NCBI GenBank assembly: GCA_004283055.1
Contig: SHLP01000027.1
Coordinates: 1-33,071 of the forward strand
From: Deltaproteobacteria bacterium
GTDB taxonomy: Bacteria > Myxococcota_A > Polyangia > Polyangiales > Houyiibacteriaceae
Length of the DNA stretch: 33,071 nucleotides
Direction of reading: 5' to 3'
The stretch's first letter is position 1; each line of letters begins with the position of its first letter. The notes under the pieces were generated by a model. It searched no databases. It worked only from the letters and a program-made list of their open reading frames with translations, and was not told where the DNA came from. This document shows positions 20,866-28,419 of the stretch, piece by piece. The translations under genes and the position numbers were made by a program.

Positions 20866-22527
20866 GTGAGTCGCGTGATCCATTCCGTTCGGAAGCTGCT
20901 CGTTGGCATGAGCGCTGTGCTCCTCGTTGCTGCCGCCCCCGCTCTGGTGGGTGCGCAGAGTGCGCAAGGCGTGCTCGACAAGATGCTCGAGGCCGAGAGC
21001 AAGCGGGCCAAGGGGGTGGACAACTACGCGATGGACATCGTCGTGATGGGGCACGCGACGACGCTGTACTACGAGCGCGCGTCGATGCGCGGGCCGAACG
21101 GGAAGCCGCTGCAGACGTTTCGGCTCGTGTCCTTTGGTGAAATGCAGAATCGGCAGCAGGCGGGGCAAGGGATGTCGCCCGAGGCCTGGCAAGCGTACTC
21201 CGAAGCGATGCGGGACGCAGGCTCGGCGGTCAGCGGCGAAATGGACAAGGGCATGAACGAAGCCGGCCTCCCGCCGGGAATGCGCGACGCGATGGGGGCG
21301 GGGGCGGAGGCCGAACCGTGGGCCTCGCCGAACCCGAGCACGATGATGGGGAGCATGGCCGGCTTTGCAGATGCAGCGGGCAAGGCGTCCGCGGAGAGCA
21401 GAGCCGATGCGCGCGAGCAAACCAAAGCCGAGAGCATGGCGCGCTTCAGGAAGCGGGCGAAGATCGTCGGCAAGGAATCGGTGGGCAAGCGGCGGGCGAT
21501 CCATGCGCGCGCGGACGAGCTGAACATCGTCGAGAAGTCGGACGGCGAGGAGCTCGAGATTCAGGCCATCAGCCTTTGGATCGATGCGGCGAAGCACGTG
21601 CCTCTCAAGATGCGGATGGAGGGCGTGGCGAAACAAGGAAAGAGCGCGCGCGAAATCGTCATCGAACGGCTCGATGAGGACTACCGAACCGTGCCGGGGA
21701 GCAAGCTCTACATGCCCTACCGAAACCTCATGCGGATGGAGGGCGTCCTCAGCCCGGAGCAGGAAAAGCAAATGGAAGACGCGCGCAGGCAGCTCGACGA
21801 CTTCGACAAGCAGCTCGCCGCGATGCCGCCCGGTCAGCGGGCGCAGGTTGAACGGATGGCCGGCTCGCAGATGGCCATGCTCCGCAAGATGGTCGACGGC
21901 GGCGCGATGGAGGTGCTGACCGAAGTGCGGGAGATTCGGGTGAACGTCGGGCTCGAGGGGGCGGTGGCGGCTGCAACTCCGGGCTCGGGGAAGCAGGGTG
22001 CGACGGCTGGGTCCGGAGCTTCGGCGGGAGTGGCGTTGGCGGCGGGCGGCGATCCGCTGGTGCAATCGATTCAGCGGGACCTGATCACGCTCGGGTACGA
22101 CCCCGGCTCGGCGAACGGGGAGCTGAGCACGCCGACCATCGTCGCGATTTCGAAGTTCCAGGCGGAAAATGGGCTCGAGGTGACCGGGGAGGTCACGCCG
22201 CAGCTCGCCGGCATCTTGGCTGCGAAGCGTGACGCGGCCGGTGGTTCTAGCGCGGGCGGGAACGCGCCGTCGCTCGAAGAGGCGCAGAAAGTATGCCTGC
22301 AGGAGAAGATCGAGGCTGCGAAGAAAAAGAAGCGTGCGTTCGGGCGAGTGATGAAGGCCGCCGCGGGCACCGCCTCGCGGTACGGGGGGAGCAACGTCAG
22401 CCGTGAGGTCGAAAAAGCGCAGCAGGAAGCCTACAAAGTCGAGGCCACCGGAAAAGACCTAGAAGAAGCCGCGGATGCGCTTGGCTTGTCGAAAGCCGAC
22501 GTCGAGGCGTGCCGGAATCCGGGGTAG
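20866..22527 (+). CDS. Exported protein with LolA-like N-domain and C-terminal peptidoglycan-binding domain
   Basis: The start is GTG 20866 with GGAGG at 20857-20861. A TAGAAT hexamer at 20839-20844 may be a -10. The 553-residue product has a signal peptide (VLLVAAAPALVGAQ). Residues ~35-350 are beta-rich with alternating basic and acidic stretches (VPLKMRMEGVAKQG, KLYMPYRNLMRMEGV) and an amphipathic helix DKQLAAMPPGQRAQVERMAG, reminiscent of LolA-like/DUF4412 proteins that handle lipids or lipoproteins. Residues ~400-455 form a peptidoglycan-binding type 1 domain (VQSIQRDLITLGYDPGSANGELSTPTIVAI, then FQAENGLEVTGEVTPQL). A Lys-rich tail follows (AAKKKKRAFGRVM). The protein is probably periplasmic and tied to the cell wall; the N-domain assignment is by resemblance only. 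Confidence 0.8.
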   Translation: MSRVIHSVRKLLVGMSAVLLVAAAPALVGAQSAQGVLDKMLEAESKRAKGVDNYAMDIVVMGHATTLYYERASMRGPNGKPLQTFRLVSFGEMQNRQQAGQGMSPEAWQAYSEAMRDAGSAVSGEMDKGMNEAGLPPGMRDAMGAGAEAEPWASPNPSTMMGSMAGFADAAGKASAESRADAREQTKAESMARFRKRAKIVGKESVGKRRAIHARADELNIVEKSDGEELEIQAISLWIDAAKHVPLKMRMEGVAKQGKSAREIVIERLDEDYRTVPGSKLYMPYRNLMRMEGVLSPEQEKQMEDARRQLDDFDKQLAAMPPGQRAQVERMAGSQMAMLRKMVDGGAMEVLTEVREIRVNVGLEGAVAAATPGSGKQGATAGSGASAGVALAAGGDPLVQSIQRDLITLGYDPGSANGELSTPTIVAISKFQAENGLEVTGEVTPQLAGILAAKRDAAGGSSAGGNAPSLEEAQKVCLQEKIEAAKKKKRAFGRVMKAAAGTASRYGGSNVSREVEKAQQEAYKVEATGKDLEEAADALGLSKADVEACRNPG

Positions 22528-22557
22528 CGCCCGCGTGTGTTCGGGTGCGGCCGTTGG

Positions 22558-24207
22558 TCACGCTTCGTCAGGTGCGCTCTCCGCGCTTTCGAACCAGGGC
22601 TCGTCGAGGACTACGTTCATGCTGTGGCCCGTGATTCGGGGCACGACCGATTCGCGCTGTTCTTCGACGAGAGATCCGTAGCGCTGCCACCACTGCTCGG
22701 CGTCGGCTCGCGTCCAACGCGGGAGGTCGAGCTGGTCGAGGGCGTCGGCCAGGGCATGGGCCGATGCGGGGCGGTCGTCTTTGTTCTTGGCCAGGCACGA
22801 GAGGATCAGTTGCTCGAGCGCCTGCGGGACGGGCTCGCCGCGCGCTTCGCCGATGGGGGGAGGCGCGGCCTGAACCTGCTGCATGCAGATTTCGAAGACG
22901 GTGTCGCCGTCGAAGACAGGCCGGCCGGTGAGCAGGTAGTAGCCTACTGCGCCGAGGGAATAGAGGTCGCTTCGCGCATCGACCTCGCTCGGTGTGTTGA
23001 CGCCCTCCGGGCTCAGGTAGTGCGGCGTCCCCTTGATCGAATAGATGGAACCGGTGTCGCTCGTCTCGGAGTCGTCTTCGTCGGAGATGCGCTTTACGAG
23101 CCCGAAGTCGACGACTTTGACGAAATCGTCGAAGCCGCCCTGCCGCGTGAGCACGATGTTGCTCGGCTTGACGTCGCGGTGAATGAGCCCGACCCCGTGC
23201 GCTTCGTCGAGCGCGAGGGCGACATCGCGCAGGATACGGACGACGCGCGGCACGGGTTGAGGCCCGGTGGCTTCGACGATGTCTTGAAGGCTCGCGCCGT
23301 CGAGGAGCTCCATCGCGTAGTAGAACAAGCCCTCCGGGGTGCGGCCGTAGTCGTAGATCGTGATGGTGTGCGGATGCTTGAGCGTCGCGGTCAGCTGCAC
23401 TTCGCGCCGGAAGAGATCGTGCACCTCGCGGCCGCCGAGCTCGGGCCGCAAGAGCTTCACCGCCGTGGGGCGCTTGAGCATGCCGTGGGTCGCCTGATAG
23501 ACGACGCCCATCGCGCCTTCGCCGAGCTTGCGGTCGAGCTGGTACTGACCGAGGCTTCGGATGCTGCTCACTTCGCTCCGCAGGCGATGAATGACGTACG
23601 ACGCGATGCTCGAGAGACCGACGGTGAGCGTCCACCACATGGTGGTCATCAGGGCGGTGGTCGCGATGATGGTGGGCGGTTCGAAGCCACGGGTGTCGTA
23701 CCCGACCATGCGCCACATCGCGGGATCGACGTCGCGGTAGTGCAGCGCCATCATGCCCACCAGCGGCACGCCGAGTAGGAGACCCAGCATGGCGGTGTGT
23801 CGCGTCGTGCTCGGCACGAAGACCGCGCGCGCCAACAAGCCAAACGAGAGAGCAAACGCGGTGATGACATCGGCGCCGACCTCGGGCGGGATCGTCATCC
23901 CCATGCCGATGTAGCCCACCGAAGTGAAAAGGAGGCCCGTCGTCTCGACGGAGATCACGGTGTTGAGCGGCCGCGGCCGGCCACGGCAGACGAGCCACAT
24001 CGCCAGGCACGGAACGATGGCCGACACGTGAAGCCAGAAACCCGGCTCGCCCAGCTTCTCGTGCAGCGTCCCGGAGGCCAGGCCGATGATGATGCGAAAG
24101 ACCAAGCCGATCGCCCCCGCGGACGCGATGATCAAGCCAAAGGACGCAACGCGACTCTGGTAGAACGCTTTCGCTTCGGGGCTCGTGAAGAAGGGGCTGG
24201 GGAACAC
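22558..24207 (-). CDS. Membrane-bound Ser/Thr protein kinase with N-terminal polytopic domain
   Basis: The start is GTG 24207 and the product has 549 residues. Six hydrophobic spans occupy about residues 22-205, without a recognised ligand domain. The kinase follows: glycine loop LGEGAMGVVYQA (229-234), Lys251 in TAVKLLRP, catalytic loop LIHRDVKPSNIV (Asp345), DFGLVK (Asp367) and KGTPHYLSPEGV, where Ser replaces the Ala of APE. All catalytic residues are present, so it should be active. A ~70-residue tail ends in WTRADAEQWWQRYGSL and acidic residues. Hanks kinases with membrane sensors are frequent in Myxococcota; here the membrane part is N-terminal and multi-span rather than a single span before an outside domain. 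It is 56 bp downstream of a Cys-rich lipoprotein gene on the same strand. Confidence 0.95.
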   Translation of the reverse strand: MFPSPFFTSPEAKAFYQSRVASFGLIIASAGAIGLVFRIIIGLASGTLHEKLGEPGFWLHVSAIVPCLAMWLVCRGRPRPLNTVISVETTGLLFTSVGYIGMGMTIPPEVGADVITAFALSFGLLARAVFVPSTTRHTAMLGLLLGVPLVGMMALHYRDVDPAMWRMVGYDTRGFEPPTIIATTALMTTMWWTLTVGLSSIASYVIHRLRSEVSSIRSLGQYQLDRKLGEGAMGVVYQATHGMLKRPTAVKLLRPELGGREVHDLFRREVQLTATLKHPHTITIYDYGRTPEGLFYYAMELLDGASLQDIVEATGPQPVPRVVRILRDVALALDEAHGVGLIHRDVKPSNIVLTRQGGFDDFVKVVDFGLVKRISDEDDSETSDTGSIYSIKGTPHYLSPEGVNTPSEVDARSDLYSLGAVGYYLLTGRPVFDGDTVFEICMQQVQAAPPPIGEARGEPVPQALEQLILSCLAKNKDDRPASAHALADALDQLDLPRWTRADAEQWWQRYGSLVEEQRESVVPRITGHSMNVVLDEPWFESAESAPDEA

Positions 24208-24263
24208 GGGGGGAGTCTACAACGGTCGGAAGATCGATCGCGTGCGGGCTTCCGGAGAGCCGC

Positions 24264-25544
24264 TCAAAGGCAGCCGATGACGGCTTGGATCGCAAGCCCC
24301 GGGAGATCGTCACCGACGAGGTCACTCGTCGCCGGGCAGAAGATTTCCTCGAAAATGAAGGCGGTCGCCTGACGTTTCACCTCGCCCGCAAGATTGGCAA
24401 GTTCGTCGAGCTGGCCTTGGAGCTGCACTAGCGTGGCATCGATCGACCCGAAGTTGGGCACGAAGGGAGGCTCGAAGCGGAGGGACACGGTTCGGGTCTG
24501 CTCGCACGAATCGATGCTCGTCTGGTCGGCTGCGCGCAGGTCGCGAGCGACGGCGGCGGCGAGCTCGAGACTCGGGCTCGTGGGGTCCTCTGCGATGGCC
24601 GCGTCCACTTCGGTGAGCTGCAGGAGGTCGAGGATCAGGTAGTAGGCGCTGGGATCGTCGCGCGTACGACTGATGATGGCGAAGTCACCGAGAGTGCCCG
24701 AGACGAGATCCGCCTGTGTGGGATCGCAGCGGAGGGGATCGGGGTTCGCCTCGGGTGGCATTGGGATGGGCGGCGTCGGGCAGCTTGGTTCATCGAATGC
24801 CCGATCGCGGAGCTCTTGGTCGCAGACCCGCTCGGGCGGCAGGCCAGCGCAGGGCGCGCGGTAGAGGCAGCGGATCGTAAAGCGGGTCGCGTCGTGGCAG
24901 ATGGGATCCTCTTCGATGGACGCGTTGGTGAGATCGGCGATGCAGCCTTCAACGCAGCTGTCGAGAACGCGCCCGCAGTCGATGTTGCCCATGCAGGCGG
25001 ACTCGCAGAACGCGGGCAGGTCGAAGCGACGAGCGACGATGGGTGCCGTGACGTCGATGACGCACGCCCCGTTGTCCAGACGAGCCGAGAACGCCAGTGC
25101 ATCGGTTTCGGCTTCGATCTCGAGGCAGACTTCGGCCGAATCAACTGGAGTTTCGAGGGCCCGCATCGACATGGATGCACAGAGCGACTCGCCGGGCTCC
25201 AGGCGTACGACCCGTCGCGCGTTCGAGCGCACAGTCGCGAGAATCTGTCCCTCGGCGATGGCTCCGGACAAGTACGTTTGCAGCGTGGCCAGCACGAACT
25301 CTTGCCCGAGGATGCTGAAATTCGTAAACGCCTGGGCGCAGCCGCCGCGATCTTCCACGATCTGGAATGTAACGGCGCCGAAGTCTACCTCGAGGGTCTG
25401 GGAGACCGGGGGCACGACGCCTCCATCCGGACCGCCCGCTCCGCCTGAACCCGCCGCTCCGCTGTCGGCTGCTTCGCAGTGAAGATTCATCGCCACCAGG
25501 GCGAGAAGCGGTAGTGCCACGAACGGGCGTCGGCTTCGTTTCAT
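24264..25544 (-). CDS. Cysteine-rich lipoprotein with Gly-Ser linker
   Basis: The start is ATG 25544, with GGAAAGAG upstream. The 426-residue product begins with a basic N-terminus and a hydrophobic stretch (LPLLALVAMNLHC). The residue before Cys is His, which is unusual for a lipobox, but the following acidic and Gly/Ser-rich linker (EAADSGAAGSGGAGGPDGG) is what lipoproteins of this lineage show. Residues ~180-250 have many cysteines (CESACMGNIDCGRVLDSCVEGCIADL), suggesting a disulfide-rich domain. The rest is acidic with predicted strands. No family recognised. The downstream kinase gene is 56 bp away, so they may be co-transcribed. Confidence 0.8.
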   Translation of the reverse strand: MKRSRRPFVALPLLALVAMNLHCEAADSGAAGSGGAGGPDGGVVPPVSQTLEVDFGAVTFQIVEDRGGCAQAFTNFSILGQEFVLATLQTYLSGAIAEGQILATVRSNARRVVRLEPGESLCASMSMRALETPVDSAEVCLEIEAETDALAFSARLDNGACVIDVTAPIVARRFDLPAFCESACMGNIDCGRVLDSCVEGCIADLTNASIEEDPICHDATRFTIRCLYRAPCAGLPPERVCDQELRDRAFDEPSCPTPPIPMPPEANPDPLRCDPTQADLVSGTLGDFAIISRTRDDPSAYYLILDLLQLTEVDAAIAEDPTSPSLELAAAVARDLRAADQTSIDSCEQTRTVSLRFEPPFVPNFGSIDATLVQLQGQLDELANLAGEVKRQATAFIFEEIFCPATSDLVGDDLPGLAIQAVIGCL

Positions 25545-25696
25545 GTCTCTTTCCAAACCTGACCGCACGCTGGTTGCTTTGGGGCCCTTTCGCCGCGGTC
25601 GAGTGCAGAGCGCCAACATTTGTTTCTATCAGATCCGACTCGCGCGGGGTAGCAGCAAACGTTAGCTGACGGTGCGGCGCTGGACTTGGCCGAGCT

Positions 25697-26188
25697 TCAG
25701 GGGAGCTTCCACTCGCCTTTCCAGTCGGACCAGCCGGCGCCGGTGTCGCCGATGAAGTTGCCTTGGAAGGTTTGTTCGCCGGTGATGCCTTTGTACTTGC
25801 CGGTGCCGCCGACGAAGCGCTCAGTGCCGGGGCAGGCGGGCATCTTGCCCGAGCATTGCCACTCGACGAAGATCTTGTCGCCGTCGGCGTCGGTGACGAC
25901 GCAGGTGCCTTTTGCGTTGGCTCGGCCCTTGTTGACGTCGTTGTAGATCGAGCAGTCGACGCGGGACTTGTGCATGAAGCCCTTGCCCTTGTCGTTGAAC
26001 ATGACCCCGGGCACCACGCCGGCGTAGATCGTTCGGTCTTCGCCGAGCTGCTGGATTTGCCCGGTGAAGGTCCAGCCGTAGTGGCCGGAGTATGTGCCGC
26101 TCTTGGGTAGATCGCCGGCGGTGGCCGGCGAGGTGAGACACAGGGCGGCGAGGGCGAGTAGAGACACGATCGAATGCATGCGAGTCAT
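25697..26188 (-). CDS. Small secreted protein, probable beta-barrel
   Basis: The start is ATG 26188, after AAAGGAGG. The 163-residue product has a signal peptide (MTRMHSIVSLLALAALCLTSPATAG). The mature part begins DLPKSGTYSGHYGWTFTGQ and ends FVGGTGKYKGITGEQTFQGNFIGDTGAG, the turn pattern of secreted barrels of the DUF3224/allene-oxide-cyclase-like kind. Four mature cysteines (DCSIYND, GTCVVTD, QCSGKMPACPG) suggest disulfides. VVTDADGDKIFVEWQCSGK fits a strand pair. Families of this type are usually hypothetical. The turn GTGKYKGITG resembles GDGRFEGATG in the gene at 13032, although overall similarity is low. Single gene. Confidence 0.85.
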   Translation of the reverse strand: MTRMHSIVSLLALAALCLTSPATAGDLPKSGTYSGHYGWTFTGQIQQLGEDRTIYAGVVPGVMFNDKGKGFMHKSRVDCSIYNDVNKGRANAKGTCVVTDADGDKIFVEWQCSGKMPACPGTERFVGGTGKYKGITGEQTFQGNFIGDTGAGWSDWKGEWKLP

Positions 26189-26516
26189 TGTTCTCCTCCT
26201 TTGAATCTGAGTGGCGGTCGAGGCCGGACGCTGCGGTTCAGGCTTGCGTGCGGAAGCAGGAGCAGAACCTACAGCTATGAAAAGCACAACGGTTCCAGGG
26301 GCTTGCTGCGTCCGCACCCGTCGCTTCGGCGACCGTTAAACAATTGCGTATTTCCAAGCACTCGTGTGAGCCGTACCGTCCGTTTCTCGCCTGAAGGGGG
26401 TGGCATGACGCCACCGGTCGCCAAATCTGCGGAGCGCTCTCGATGCTCGTCTATCGGACGGCACCGCGGAGTGCTTCGTCGCGCGACGTGCCTTCTCGAG
26501 GCGAAGGGAGGGTGCC
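26189..26516. other. Intergenic region between divergent secreted-protein genes
   Basis: No gene is apparent in these 328 bp. The region contains copy E of the shared element at 26339-26351 and the ribosome site GGGAGGG just before 26517. The minus-strand gene's leader occupies the first ~20 bp. I see no second promoter and no obvious hairpin. Confidence 0.5.
26339..26351 (+). promoter_or_regulatory. Shared upstream element, copy E
   Basis: AACAATTGCGTAT matches the recurring element exactly. It ends 165 bp before the lipoprotein start at 26517, the longest distance among the copies. GTAT is followed by TT here, unlike the other copies. Confidence 0.6.
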
Positions 26517-27302
26517 ATGGGACGTCTCACGTGGAGTGTGGTGTGCGCTGCGCTGATCGCCGTACCGATTGGATGCAGCGACGATGAAAGCGATGCTGGC
26601 GGCGGGGGAGCTGGAGCCTCGGGCGGCTCTGGAGGCGGCGCGGCCGGCATGGGCGGTGCGGGAGGCCTGGACACGGTCACCCTCTCCACGATGGTCAGCG
26701 AAGCCCCGAGCCTCGACGGCGAGCTTTTCAATGGGCCGCCGCTGGAAGGCGTCGAGCTTTGCGAAACCGATACGACGAACTGCGCGACCACGGGCGTGGA
26801 CGGAACGGCTTCGATCACGCTACCGGCGTTTCAGGAGTTTAGCTTCACTCTGTCGAAGGAAGGGTATGCCCCGTACCTGGCGGGCGACGTGAGCGAGGTG
26901 CCGGCCATCAGCACCGGCAACTACCCGATGGTGAGCGACGCGCTCATGGAGCAGGAGTCTGAGCGCTTGATGTTTGAATGGCCCTCCAACTCGACCGGGC
27001 TCCTCGCGCTTGCGGCATTTCCGGTGCAGGCGGGTGTCGTGTGGGCGGTCGACGACCAAAGCGCCGTTGCCTACTACCAGAACGCAGAAGGCGTGGCCCA
27101 AACCGATTTGAGCGCCACGACGAGCTTTGGACGCGGCGGGTTCTACGAGGTCAGCGAGGGTGTGCACGAAGTCGATTTCGGGGGCACCGCAAGCAACTGC
27201 AGCGTTCGTACGGCCTGGCCTTCGGGCAGCGCCGGCCAAATCAGAGTGCCGATCCGGGCCGGGCACATCAGCTTCGGCTCGATGGATTGCGACGCGCCGT
27301 AG
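26517..27302 (+). CDS. Lipoprotein with Gly-rich linker and carboxypeptidase-regulatory-like domain
   Basis: The start is ATG 26517 (261 residues) with GGGAGGG upstream. A lipoprotein signal ends VPIGC, followed by SDDESDAGGGGAGASGGSGG, an acidic then Gly/Ser-rich linker. The segment ~55-125 (LDGELFNGPPLEGVELCETDT then GVDGTASITLPAFQEFSFTLSKEGYAPY) has the pattern of a carboxypeptidase regulatory-like (CarboxypepD_reg) beta-sandwich: a modified-intake motif, a middle turn GVDG and a KEGY end. The remaining residues, probably another beta domain, read FPVQAGVVWAVDDQSAV and CSVRTAWPSG. The role is likely surface display or binding; partner unknown. It carries copy E of the shared element upstream. 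Confidence 0.82.
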   Translation: MGRLTWSVVCAALIAVPIGCSDDESDAGGGGAGASGGSGGGAAGMGGAGGLDTVTLSTMVSEAPSLDGELFNGPPLEGVELCETDTTNCATTGVDGTASITLPAFQEFSFTLSKEGYAPYLAGDVSEVPAISTGNYPMVSDALMEQESERLMFEWPSNSTGLLALAAFPVQAGVVWAVDDQSAVAYYQNAEGVAQTDLSATTSFGRGGFYEVSEGVHEVDFGGTASNCSVRTAWPSGSAGQIRVPIRAGHISFGSMDCDAP

Positions 27303-27367
27303 CGGGTTCGTTCTCAGTCGCAAAGAACCGCGTTAGGGACGCCGTGCGGTGAGCCCGCGGCAGGGGT

Positions 27368-28231
27368 ATGTTCCCGGCCGTGAGGTTTGGTGGGCGTGCG
27401 GTCTTTTTGGGGCTCGTGCTGATGGTCGTGGGTGCCGGGACGGCTCGCGGCGATGAGGCGCAGGCCCGCTGTGCCTGGAGAACCGGGGAGAAGCTTGGCG
27501 TTGGTTTCGCCGAGATTTGCACGGCGCCGAGCGCTCCCAAAGGGCTCCTCGAATGGAGCCCTGCCGAGGTGGCGCCGTTTTGGATGAGCGCTGCGCCGCT
27601 TCCCTGCTCGCGTGGCAGCCGGGGAACGTTTGATTGCCCGGTGGCGACGTCGATCCTGACGGCGCGATCGAGAGCGAAGGACGCGCTCAGGCCGCGCAGC
27701 GTTACGCTCGTCGACGGCAAGACGGCGTACGGGGTCTGCGGGATGCGCTTTGGGGGGCGGCTTCCGACGCGCGCCGAACGCGAGCTCGCGCGTTACGCAG
27801 CATCGGTGACGACGCTCGTGAGCATCAAGGAGCCGGGCGAGGCCGAGCCTCGGATCGGAGAGCTTCCCGAATGGACGCAGGTGGGAGAGTGCACCAACCC
27901 CTCGCAGCCGGATGAAGGGTGTCGGCTCGTGATTTATCCTCCTGTGCTGACGTGGGAGAGGGGCGAGCAGAGGGTGCTTCAGGCGTGCCGGGCGTCGTTT
28001 GCGCCGGCTTGGCTCGGGACTGCGGTCCAGCCCGGCGCTCCGTGCGTGGGTGGGACTTGCACGGTGCGCATTCTTCCTGCGCTCCGGCCCGAGGCGTTTC
28101 AGCTGACGTGCCGGCCTAGCCGCATTGCTGCGAAGGAGGCTCCGGCTGAGCCCAGGGCGGAGGTGGCGGCGTTTCGGTGCGTCGTGCCGGAGTCGGCGCT
28201 TGGCGTGGTGGGGGGTAAGACCTCGCGCTGA
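27368..28231 (+). CDS. Secreted protein with degenerate FGE/sulfatase-modifying-factor-like domain
   Basis: The 287-residue product (ATG 27368) has a signal peptide (VFLGLVLMVVGAGTARGDEA). Two segments recall the formylglycine-generating-enzyme (FGE-sulfatase, SUMF1) family. The first is VDGKTAYGVCGMRFGGRLPTRAERELARYA near residues 115-145; compare the AxAYCxWxGxRLPTEAEWEYAA pattern. The second is AAFRCVVPESAL near 268, where the family usually ends GFRCV. Between them are Cys-rich stretches (QVGECTNPSQPDEGCRL, CRASF, GGTCTVRI). The active cysteines and metal-site residues of true FGE cannot be recognised, so it is likely a non-enzymatic, surface-binding descendant. The 65 bp before it carry no clear promoter. 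Confidence 0.7.
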   Translation: MFPAVRFGGRAVFLGLVLMVVGAGTARGDEAQARCAWRTGEKLGVGFAEICTAPSAPKGLLEWSPAEVAPFWMSAAPLPCSRGSRGTFDCPVATSILTARSRAKDALRPRSVTLVDGKTAYGVCGMRFGGRLPTRAERELARYAASVTTLVSIKEPGEAEPRIGELPEWTQVGECTNPSQPDEGCRLVIYPPVLTWERGEQRVLQACRASFAPAWLGTAVQPGAPCVGGTCTVRILPALRPEAFQLTCRPSRIAAKEAPAEPRAEVAAFRCVVPESALGVVGGKTSR

Positions 28232-28331
28232 TGCGGCGTGGGGATTCGAGGAGTGTCGCCGGGCTCTGCGTTTCGCAGGGCGCGCGGCGGTGTCCGATGT
28301 TCACGAGGAGCACGACACGCGGGAGACAGCA

Positions 28332-28344
28332 AAGAATTACGTAT
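28332..28344 (+). promoter_or_regulatory. Shared upstream element, copy F
   Basis: AAGAATTACGTAT, preceded by A and followed by AG, matches copy B exactly over 13 bases. It ends 75 bp before the lipoprotein start at 28420. Confidence 0.65.
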
Positions 28345-28419
28345 AGCCGCGACTTCGAAGCGGACCTAGTTTCACTCTGTAAGGGGTCCGATGCGGGCCC
28401 AAGCAACGGGGAGGTTGCA

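Noticed and set aside
22537-23778. Long plus-strand open frame opposite the kinase
   Set aside because: It mirrors the kinase codons, has no ribosome site, and its sequence shows no domain.
27302-27331. Hairpin after the lipoprotein gene as a terminator
   Set aside because: The stem is seven pairs with a bulge and a 15-nt loop, and no T-run follows.
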